In this document: positions 1 to 5,151 of the stretch, in pieces
Layout: every line of letters starts with the position of its first letter
Numbering within the stretch: position 1 is the first letter of the stretch
Assembly (NCBI GenBank): GCA_011523155.1
Contig: WTHL01000324.1
Location: 1 to 5,151 of the forward strand
DNA length: 5,151 nt
Reading direction: 5' to 3'
From: Synechococcus sp. PL34863bin_39
GTDB lineage: Bacteria > Cyanobacteriota > Cyanobacteriia > PCC-6307 > Cyanobiaceae
Notes under the pieces: model-generated
Seen by the model: the letters and a program-made list of their open reading frames with translations, nothing else
The model's database searches: none
Told to the model about the DNA's origin: nothing
Translations under genes and position numbers: made by a program

Positions 1-423
1 CCTCACCAGTTCAACGGTGCTGCTGAACGGTTCACCTTTGCCCTCATCGCGCACCACGTGGAGGTAACCGGTTCCGGCCGCTTCGGCGAAGTCAAAGCTG
101 TAGTGACCCTGGGCATCAGCAATCGGGTCAAGCTCCAGCGCGGGGTTTCCCACATAGCCACGCACGGTGCCGTCGCGCCCCGCATCCACCATTAGCCCCT
201 TGATCGGCCCGTCGGAACCGAAGCGCAGATTGACGCGCCCGTGCTGCACCTTCATCGAACTGGCAAGCAGCAGTCCCGCCCCCATGGCACGGCCCAGCAT
301 CACGGTGGTGAGGTACGACAGACCATGCCGGCGCCTGGCCTCACGGGTGGTTTCCGTTGTGCTGACAGCCACAAGTCGGATGCCGCCGCCGGCTGCGGTT
401 GCCCGGACAAGGCGGTCACTCAT
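1..423 (-). CDS. hslO: Hsp33 redox-regulated chaperone, N-terminal part (runs off left edge)
   Basis: The minus strand from the ATG at 423-421 stays open for 141 codons to the window edge. The protein begins [20 protein letters not shown] and goes on through segments I recognise from cyanobacterial Hsp33: [20 protein letters not shown] (about residues 36-55), [26 protein letters not shown] (69-94) and [24 protein letters not shown] (117-140). Hsp33 is a cytosolic holdase chaperone activated by oxidation, which releases zinc from four C-terminal cysteines. Only the N-terminal substrate-binding and dimerisation domain is visible here; the cysteine module lies off the left end, so redox competence cannot be judged. 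The family is usually near 290-300 residues, so about half is present. The start is 20 bp after the stop of the upstream ABC ATPase gene on the same strand, suggesting co-transcription. No strong Shine-Dalgarno precedes it. An ATG at 447-445 opens only a four-codon ORF and was not chosen. Confidence 0.93.
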   Translation of the reverse strand, partial: MSDRLVRATAAGGGIRLVAVSTTETTREARRRHGLSYLTTVMLGRAMGAGLLLASSMKVQHGRVNLRFGSDGPIKGLMVDAGRDGTVRGYVGNPALELDPIADAQGHYSFDFAEAAGTGYLHVVRDEGKGEPFSSTVELVR

Positions 424-443
424 GCCAATGGTTCAGCTGCGGC

Positions 444-1076
444 TCATGGTGACAGAACACGCAGCTGACCTGCCTGAAGCATCCGTCGCTCGCAGGTCCA
501 ACCAGCGAACAGATCAGGCTCATGGGTCACCACGATCAGCACCTTGTCTGCGGCCAGGCGCTGGAGAAGATCCAGCACCTCATCGCGCACCGACCAGTCC
601 AGGCCCGCCGTGGGCTCGTCAAGCAGCAGCACATCCGGTTCACGTAGAAGCTGAACGGCCAGGGCCAGACGCCGCTGCTGACCGCCGCTCAGCCGTTCAG
701 GGGCCTGCTTGAGGTTCACATCCGTCAGCCCGACACGCCTGAGCACGCCATGCATCCGCTCGGAGCCAAGGCGCCGGTGACCCAGCTTCAGCTCCTGACT
801 GACGCTGAGCCCGAGGAAATGGCGTTCCGGAAACTGAAACAGCAGACCGCAGAGCCAACGACGCTGGCGGCGATTGAGCGGTTCTCCATTCCAGCTGACG
901 GAGCCCTGCTGCGTCGCAGCCAGACCGCTGATCACCTCAATCAAACTCGTCTTGCCACTGCCGCTGGCGCCGGAGATCAACACCGGACGCCCGGGTTCGG
1001 CGCGCAGACTGACGCCCTGCAGAACAGGGGTTTCGAGGGTTGCCGGCTGGTAATGCAGATCTCTGAGTTCGAGCAT
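444..1076 (-). CDS. Single-domain ABC transporter ATPase, ECF/ABCI11-like
   Basis: A 210-residue ATP-binding subunit with every expected motif: Walker A GASGSGKT (36-43), Q-loop within FQFPERHF (80-87), signature LSGGQ (129-133), Walker B DVLLLDEP (148-155), D-loop AGLD (157-160) and switch His185. There are no membrane segments, so it must pair with separate membrane partners, none of which is in the window. The FQFPE Q-loop, the 'RRLALAVQLLREPDVLLLDEP' style and 'AGLDW' resemble energy-coupling-factor ATPases, and in particular the plant chloroplast ABCI11 and its cyanobacterial relatives. That resemblance is from memory and the transported substrate is unknown. The start ATG at 1076-1074 follows a GGCGGAG purine-rich stretch a few bases upstream. 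It probably forms a transcription unit with hslO 20 bp downstream, and it diverges from the DUF3531 gene. An assignment to cobalt or another metal would be speculative. Confidence 0.9.
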   Translation of the reverse strand: MLELRDLHYQPATLETPVLQGVSLRAEPGRPVLISGASGSGKTSLIEVISGLAATQQGSVSWNGEPLNRRQRRWLCGLLFQFPERHFLGLSVSQELKLGHRRLGSERMHGVLRRVGLTDVNLKQAPERLSGGQQRRLALAVQLLREPDVLLLDEPTAGLDWSVRDEVLDLLQRLAADKVLIVVTHEPDLFAGWTCERRMLQAGQLRVLSP

Positions 1077-1169
1077 GGGGCTCCGCCTGTCCCGATCGCG
1101 ATCCGGCTACGACACAGCTTGCTTGATCAGGGCCCTCGGCAGCGATGATGCAATGAAGCGCGAAGAACC
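1077..1169. promoter_or_regulatory. Divergent intergenic spacer, presumed promoters for both sides
   Basis: This 93-bp gap separates the start of the ABC ATPase gene (minus strand) from the start of the DUF3531 gene (plus strand). Both units therefore presumably start transcription in or near it. I cannot identify convincing -10 or -35 boxes. The one clear structural element is a perfect 10-bp palindrome, GATCGCGATC, at 1094-1103, which contains two GATC sites. The regulatory role is inferred from gene arrangement only. Confidence 0.4.
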
Positions 1170-1619
1170 ATGGACGTCCGTTTCCGCGAGGTCGACCCCT
1201 TCAATTGCTGGCTCTGGCTTCGTTTTGCCGAAATTCCAAGTCAGGGGGAACGCAATTACGTTGATGGTGTGTTCGACAGCTGGTATGTGATGGGGCGTCT
1301 CGGCGCCTTCAATGCCGAGAACCTCCAGGCCCATGAGGCCGGAGAGGACCTCAGCTGGATGAGCTACGACAACGAGAACGCGGCATCGGCCATGCCTGCC
1401 CTGATGCACAACATGGGGCAGCTCGAATACAACCAGCAATGGGGCCGCTGCTGGATCGACCTCGGCACCAGTGATGCCTTCGCCCTTGATGTGCTGATCA
1501 ATGCACTGCGACAACTCGACAGTGATGTGGTGCAGCTCGAGGAACTGCTCGTGGGTGGGGAAAACGAGGACTGGCCCGTTGAGGAGCACCCCGACAGCGT
1601 CTTCCCCTCGATGAACTGA
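1170..1619 (+). CDS. DUF3531 family protein, function unknown
   Basis: A 149-residue soluble, acidic protein with no signal peptide or membrane segment. I recognise it as DUF3531, a family found in cyanobacteria and in plant plastid-targeted proteins. Characteristic stretches are FREVDPFNCWLWLRF (5-19), the Trp/Tyr-rich VDGVFDSWYVMGRLGAFN (31-48), LSWMSYDN (61-68) and YNQQWGRCWIDLGTSDAFALDVLINAL (87-113). No catalytic motif is evident and I do not know a biochemical role; the phylogenetic spread hints at a plastid/cyanobacterial housekeeping job. The ATG at 1170 is chosen because the conserved N-terminus starts right there; the ribosome-binding site is weak (GAAG-type purines about 5-10 bases upstream). 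It lies 7 bp upstream of rsmE on the same strand, so the two are probably co-transcribed. Confidence 0.88.
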   Translation: MDVRFREVDPFNCWLWLRFAEIPSQGERNYVDGVFDSWYVMGRLGAFNAENLQAHEAGEDLSWMSYDNENAASAMPALMHNMGQLEYNQQWGRCWIDLGTSDAFALDVLINALRQLDSDVVQLEELLVGGENEDWPVEEHPDSVFPSMN

Positions 1620-1626
1620 CCGGGAG

Positions 1627-2394
1627 ATGGCCGAGCTGCGCCGCCTTCTGATTGAGGCCGATCGGCTTCGGGACGCTGATGCCGATGGCGTGCTGGCTCT
1701 GGACACCACCGAGCGCCACTATCTCCGGAGGGTTCTGAGGCTCCGGCCAGGTGATCCGTTTGACGTGGTCGATGGCCTGGGCCATCGCTGGACTGCAGGG
1801 TTGGTGAGTGGGGAGGAACTCCGGCTCAGCCAGCCGCTCGCTGAACCGATCGAGTGCGCACCCGCACCATCACCGGTGCTGGGTCTGGCGGTTGTCGGCG
1901 TCCGACGCGGAATGGACGCGCTCATGCGCATGGCCTGCGAGCTGGGCATCGATCGCATCCAACCGCTTCACTCCCGATGGCGAACGCCGCAGGCGGAGGA
2001 TCGTCCCGAGCGCTGGCAAACGATTCTCAAGGAGGCCACCGAACAGTGCGAACGCCTGTGGAGGCCTGAGCTGCTTGCGGTCAAACCAGCCGCTGCGTGG
2101 TGGTCCGAACCTGATGCAGCTGCCGCCCGTGCCCTGGCCACCACGCGACATCACACGCTTCCAAGCCTTGCCGCTTGGCTGAACCAGCAACAGGCAGTTG
2201 GATCGGATCAGGGACCGAAGGAGATCTGGCTGGCGATCGGCCCGGAAGCCGGCTGGTCGGAGGATGAAGTGCTGGCCGCAGGTGCACAGGGCTGGACCAC
2301 GGTGCAGCTGGGCCCGTCGATTCTGAGAACCGCCACCGCGGCGGTGGCAGCAGCCACCTTGATGACCAACTGGCGATCGATGCGGAATCCCTGA
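1627..2394 (+). CDS. rsmE: 16S rRNA (uracil-1498-N3)-methyltransferase, RsmE family
   Basis: A 255-residue protein of the RsmE family, which uses S-adenosylmethionine to methylate N3 of U1498 in 16S rRNA of the small subunit. The N-terminal part (about 1-75) fits the PUA-like RNA-binding domain, with HYLRRVLRLRPGDPFDVVDG at 31-50. The C-terminal SPOUT (knotted) domain carries MACELGIDRIQPL (102-114), KEATEQCERLWRPEL (135-149), IGPEAGWSEDE (204-214) and LGPSILRTATAAV (228-240). Length is close to the usual 240-255. Two deviations from the E. coli-type consensus are visible: GPEGG is GPEAG, and the Glu of LRTET is Ala (residue 236). Similar loosening may be normal in cyanobacterial members. The ATG at 1627 is the first start after an in-frame stop at 1612-1614. 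GGGAG touches it directly, so initiation may rely on coupling to the DUF3531 stop 7 bp upstream. Confidence 0.92.
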   Translation: MAELRRLLIEADRLRDADADGVLALDTTERHYLRRVLRLRPGDPFDVVDGLGHRWTAGLVSGEELRLSQPLAEPIECAPAPSPVLGLAVVGVRRGMDALMRMACELGIDRIQPLHSRWRTPQAEDRPERWQTILKEATEQCERLWRPELLAVKPAAAWWSEPDAAAARALATTRHHTLPSLAAWLNQQQAVGSDQGPKEIWLAIGPEAGWSEDEVLAAGAQGWTTVQLGPSILRTATAAVAAATLMTNWRSMRNP

Positions 2395-2431
2395 GCCGCC
2401 GCCTCCCGCAGCCCCGATGCAATCTCCGGCC

Positions 2432-2719
2432 CTAAACGAGCGGGCAGAACACGGGGATGTACAGCGTGGCCAGCACCAGAGGAATCAGCTGGCCCTTGCT
2501 CAGGGGCAACTGCCATGTCCCGATCCTTGTTGTGGCCCCTGGCCGGGCCAATTGTCCAAACAAATACCTCGCCAGGAGAAAACAGACACCAATCAGGAGC
2601 ACACCCTCGATCCTGGAGGCATCAGCAATCAAGCGATAAATGCCGAGATAGAAAAAGCCAACTGAGAAGAAAAGAGCCACCTGACGAGCAGTGTTCACAA
2701 CCAATTGCTGGGTTTTCAT
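2432..2719 (-). CDS. Small three-helix hypothetical membrane protein
   Basis: A 95-residue hydrophobic protein I do not recognise. Three likely transmembrane segments are visible at about 13-31 (QVALFFSVGFFYLGIYRLI), 38-56 (EGVLLIGVCFLLARYLFG) and 78-94 (LIPLVLATLYIPVFCPL). A short N-terminal amphipathic stretch (KTQQLVVNTAR) and a polar loop at 57-77 complete it. Its stop is TAG at 2434-2432, 37 bp from the convergent rsmE stop. The ATG at 2719-2717 has an AGG about 7 bases upstream. Reading backwards in the same frame gives a protein-like acidic stretch (DLDEDASPGDP) and then an in-frame TAG (plus coordinates 2753-2755); beyond it an ATG at 2791-2789 follows directly on the preceding gene's TGA. 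The native N-terminus may therefore have been longer. Base composition is more AT-rich than the flanking rsmE and metA. That it is a real gene is inferred from hydrophobic patterning and gene spacing. Confidence 0.6.
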   Translation of the reverse strand: MKTQQLVVNTARQVALFFSVGFFYLGIYRLIADASRIEGVLLIGVCFLLARYLFGQLARPGATTRIGTWQLPLSKGQLIPLVLATLYIPVFCPLV

Positions 2720-2791
2720 TGGATCGCCTGGGCTTGCATCCTCATCCAGATCCTAGAGGCAGCCAAGGAACCCGCAATCACCCACGTGCAT

Positions 2792-3202
2792 TCAGCCGTC
2801 CTTGCACCTCTGCCAGGCGATCGCCTTGATTCCAGCCACCCGTGGATCATCAAAAGGTGAGAGGGACCCAAACAGTTCTTCGGCGGGAATGAGTCCGCGT
2901 TTCCATGCCTCACCGAACTGCATCTTGAATTCAGATCTCAGACAGGCCAACTTGAATTTATCGACCTCATTCAGATTCCGAACATGCTGAATCTACTGCT
3001 CACGCAGCTTTAATTCCTGAGACCCTAAAATAAGATTGTAAACCCCGAAAATAACCACGCTGAGACCAACAACGAATTCCCAGCGTTTGTAAAAGCCTTC
3101 ATTGCCCTGCTTCTGGGTCGCTGCACCCGATTCAGACCCAGTCACCACGTCAGAGTCGGGCACGTCACACCGGATTGCGTGACGTCCTCCTAGCGCCTGC
3201 AA
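2792..3202 (-). pseudogene. Hypothetical single-pass membrane protein interrupted by in-frame TAG
   Basis: On the minus strand one frame runs from a TTG at 3202 to a TGA at 2794-2792, 137 codons in all. It is broken only by a TAG at codon 70 (plus 2993-2995). Before the TAG the product is polar (1-40), then has a likely transmembrane helix at about 43-60 (FVVGLSVVIFGVYNLILG) and a charged stretch, SQELKLREQ. After the TAG the same frame continues with a charged helix-like stretch, IQHVRNLNEVDKFKLACLRS, then EFKMQFGEAWKRGLIPAEEL and a C-terminus KAIAWQRCKDG. Both halves look like coding sequence and join naturally, so a CAG-to-TAG (Gln) mutation is the simplest explanation. The actual start is uncertain: AGGAGG sits inside the reading frame at 3191-3186, which argues for a start downstream, such as the GTG at 3163-3161. 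The second half alone could start only at TTG 2950-2948 or ATG 2923-2921. Family unknown. Confidence 0.55.
2816..2825. repeat. HIP1-type palindrome GGCGATCGCC
   Basis: A single perfect copy of the cyanobacterial HIP1 octamer (GCGATCGC) in its extended ten-base form. It lies inside the 3' part of the interrupted hypothetical gene, where it encodes Ala-Ile-Ala, a common coding context for HIP1. I saw no other exact copy in the window. HIP1 is abundant in many freshwater cyanobacteria, so a lone copy is compatible with chance. Confidence 0.5.
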
Positions 3203-3295
3203 TGAACCTGGTCAAGCCGTTCTGCTGATTGCGTTCAATTACAGGACCTCCATCCAATGGGATCAGCACGAGATCCAGCCCATAAATTGCCAGGC
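3203..3295. promoter_or_regulatory. Divergent spacer between interrupted gene and zinc-binding protein gene
   Basis: This stretch separates the minus-strand hypothetical gene from the plus-strand small zinc-binding protein gene, so promoters for both probably lie in or beside it. It is AT-richer than its surroundings. A minus-strand TTGACC occurs near 3216-3211, but I see no well-matched -10 partner, so no promoter is called. Part of it (from 3257) is open in frame with the downstream gene and might instead be coding. Confidence 0.3.
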
Positions 3296-3598
3296 ATGGG
3301 AGCTCGCATCACCAAAGACCAGTTTCTCGAACGTGCGAAACAGCGCTTCGGTGACCGCTTCAGTTACGACGACATTCACTACCGCAGCTACAAAAGCCCG
3401 ATCAAAATCCGCTGCCTGAAGCATCCGGTGCAGCCGATCTCCATCACGCCCGAGAAGCACCTGCAGACCACAGGTGGTTGCCGGCATTGCCTGAGGGAGA
3501 AGCGGATCGAGTCGCTGGAGCGTGAGCTGAACCGCAACACCCCGATTCAACGCTCGATCACTCAGTCTCGCGCAGCGACCTCAAGCACCAGAAAGTAG
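3296..3598 (+). CDS. Small putative zinc-binding protein, DUF723-like
   Basis: A 100-residue basic protein from the ATG at 3296: helix ITKDQFLERAKQRFGDRFSYD, then 'IHYRSYKSPIKIRCLKHP', 'ISITPEKHLQTTGGCRHCLREKR' and a charged tail. The order FxxxAxxxxGDxFxYxxxxYxxxxxxxxIxCxxHxxxxxxxxxxHLxxxxGCxxC matches the pattern I associate with DUF723-type modules, which I recall near nucleases and phage genes. Cys40, His43, Cys62 and Cys65 (numbered from this start) are likely zinc ligands in a treble-clef-like fold. There is no catalytic nuclease motif, so DNA or RNA binding is only a guess. An in-frame ATG at 3257 would add 13 residues. I prefer 3296 because the extra codons have AT-rich third positions unlike the rest, and the recognisable domain starts soon after 3296; ribosome-binding evidence is weak for both. 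It converges on metA with only 4 bp between stops. Confidence 0.72.
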   Translation: MGARITKDQFLERAKQRFGDRFSYDDIHYRSYKSPIKIRCLKHPVQPISITPEKHLQTTGGCRHCLREKRIESLERELNRNTPIQRSITQSRAATSSTRK

Positions 3599-3602
3599 GT
3601 CG

Positions 3603-4493
3603 TCAGCGCAGCGACACACGCTGATAGCAGAACCAAACCCACTGCTGAAACAGCAGGTTTCTGTGGGATCGCCACAGCGTCTGCGCATGATCGGGCTCAA
3701 AGTTCTCCGGGGGTGGCACATCACCACGGGCCTTGTCCCGTTCCATCTCCGCAAGAATCCTGCCGGCGTTGTATTCGGGATGGCCGAGATGCATCAGCTG
3801 GCGCTGGTCCGTGGTTTCGAAAATGGTGTAGCCGACCCGCTCCCCGTAGGCCAGGAGTCGCAGACGCCCCTGGCGCTGGGCAGCCTCCATCGCAGCGTCC
3901 GGCAAGCCGGCATGGCGACTCTGGGGACAGAGAAAGACATCATCCTGGGTCCCCATCAGCGGGTGTCCAGGCACAAGGCTTCGCATCGGATACACCCCGA
4001 ACAACTTCTTGTCGAAGGCGACCTTGTCGACACCAGCCAGATAGGCGAGGGCGAAGCCAGCCCAGCAGAGGCCGAGAGTGCTGGCACAGTTGCGGCGCGC
4101 ATCCTCGATCAACTCAACCAGTTCCGACCAGTAGTTCACCGCTTCAAACGGCAGATGCTCAACCGGTGCACCGGTGATGATCAGACCATCCAGGGGCGCG
4201 GCGGCATTGGCCTCCTCCCAGCTGACATACAGCTGGTCGAGGTGGGTGTTGTCCCAGGTTTTGTAGGAATGGCTGCGCAGGCGGATCCAGATCGGTTCGA
4301 TCTGGAGCGGAGATAGGCCAAGGGGATGGAGCAGGTTGAATTCGTACTGCTTCCCGAGCGGCATGATGTTGAGAATGCCGATGCGCAGAGGACGGATGTC
4401 CTGGCGTTCCGCCAGTTCCGGCTCAATCCAGGAAATCCGGTTGCGTTCAACCGCGGCGATCTTGTGATAGCTGCGCGGAAGGATCAGGGCCAT
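3603..4493 (-). CDS. metA: Homoserine O-acyltransferase MetA (probably acetyl-CoA dependent)
   Basis: A 296-residue member of the MetA/HTS family, a cytosolic glutamine-amidotransferase-like fold that acylates the homoserine hydroxyl as the first committed step of methionine synthesis. Visible landmarks are LNIMPLGKQYEFNLLHPLG (41-59, including Lys48), GLIITGAPVEHLPF (103-116), nucleophile Cys143 in TLGLCWAGFALAY, SGVY-equivalent FGVYPMRSL (165-173), GHPEYNAGR (237-245) with His238 and Glu240 as catalytic partners, and WRSHRNLLFQQW (274-285). E. coli MetA has Gly after 'GAPL'; here 'GAPV' is followed by Glu112. In Bacillus cereus MetA a Glu at this position was reported to favour acetyl-CoA over succinyl-CoA. 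The sequence thus predicts O-acetylhomoserine as product, the substrate of MetY encoded 12 bp upstream on the same strand. The start ATG at 4493-4491 gives the family N-terminus; no strong Shine-Dalgarno is present, so coupling to metY is likely. Confidence 0.95.
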   Translation of the reverse strand: MALILPRSYHKIAAVERNRISWIEPELAERQDIRPLRIGILNIMPLGKQYEFNLLHPLGLSPLQIEPIWIRLRSHSYKTWDNTHLDQLYVSWEEANAAAPLDGLIITGAPVEHLPFEAVNYWSELVELIEDARRNCASTLGLCWAGFALAYLAGVDKVAFDKKLFGVYPMRSLVPGHPLMGTQDDVFLCPQSRHAGLPDAAMEAAQRQGRLRLLAYGERVGYTIFETTDQRQLMHLGHPEYNAGRILAEMERDKARGDVPPPENFEPDHAQTLWRSHRNLLFQQWVWFCYQRVSLR

Positions 4494-4505
4494 GGCGTCG
4501 CCGGA

Positions 4506-5151
<646 letters not shown>

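Noticed and set aside
167..712. Plus-strand open frame of 181 codons
   Set aside because: It lies antisense to hslO and the ABC ATPase, both firmly identified by motifs; its translation is Pro/Arg/Ala-rich with no recognisable domain.
750..1148. Plus-strand open frame of 132 codons across the ABC ATPase gene
   Set aside because: Antisense to the Walker A half of the ATPase; open only because of GC-rich codon bias.
1107..1709. Minus-strand open frame of 200 codons
   Set aside because: Fully opposite the DUF3531 gene and the start of rsmE; low-complexity Ser/Arg start and no family resemblance.
2395..2431. Possible bidirectional terminator between rsmE and the minus-strand membrane gene
   Set aside because: The 37-bp gap contains no stable inverted repeat or T-run that I can find by eye.
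2208..2516. Minus-strand 102-codon frame over the rsmE 3' end
   Set aside because: Mostly the antisense of the RsmE knot domain; the Ala-rich product is a composition effect.
2716..2913. Minus-strand 65-codon frame ending in an ATGA overlap with the small membrane protein
   Set aside because: The overlap is suggestive of coupling, but the translation is unlike a protein and the region is better explained by the interrupted gene in another frame.
2432..3202. Genome-wide use of TAG as a sense codon
   Set aside because: The zinc-binding protein gene ends in TAG right before metA and the small membrane gene ends in TAG right before rsmE; readthrough there would enter antisense sequence.
3570..3615. 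Ten-base direct repeat GCGCAGCGAC at 3570-3579 and 3606-3615
   Set aside because: Short, inside or next to two coding ends, with no third copy; chance similarity in GC-rich DNA is sufficient and there is no sign of an attachment site.
3663..4316. Plus-strand open frame of 217 codons
   Set aside because: Mirror of metA, whose catalytic residues are all present on the other strand.

Overview
The window looks like chromosome of a marine picocyanobacterium (Synechococcus/Prochlorococcus-type, most likely marine Synechococcus). Three things point there: an Hsp33 N-terminus and an ABC ATPase of the cyanobacterial/plastid type, a DUF3531 protein (a cyanobacteria-plus-plant family), and a metY-metA pair beside GC-rich, tightly packed genes. 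This identification rests on recalled family resemblance, not on a search.

Layout. (1) Positions 1-1076, minus strand: a single-domain ABC ATPase followed after 20 bp by the N-terminal 141 codons of hslO (Hsp33), which runs off the left edge. (2) A 93-bp divergent spacer, 1077-1169. (3) Positions 1170-2394, plus strand: a DUF3531 gene and rsmE (16S rRNA m3U1498 methyltransferase), 7 bp apart. (4) Positions 2432-3202, minus strand: a visibly AT-richer patch with two small unrecognised membrane-protein ORFs. The upstream one is interrupted by an in-frame amber codon (TAG at 2993-2995), after which 66 protein-like codons continue in the same frame. The downstream one has a second in-frame TAG ahead of its first usable ATG. 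(5) Position 3296 (or 3257) to 3598, plus strand: a small putative zinc-binding protein with a CxxH...CxxC pattern, resembling DUF723-type modules. (6) Positions 3603-5151, minus strand: metA (homoserine O-acyltransferase) preceded by the C-terminal half of metY (O-acetylhomoserine sulfhydrylase), which runs off the right edge.

How they fit together. metY and metA form a compact methionine unit: MetA activates homoserine and MetY sulfhydrylates the acyl ester. MetA carries Glu at the position reported to favour acetyl-CoA, which matches what MetY needs. HslO (redox chaperone) and RsmE (ribosome maturation) are housekeeping genes.

The least ordinary part is 2432-3202, where two adjacent small membrane-protein genes both show in-frame TAG codons. 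Gene decay is the simplest reading. I see no convincing new defence, mobile or CRISPR-like system, no tRNA or rRNA gene, and no insertion sequence. There is no gene-free stretch longer than 300 bp.
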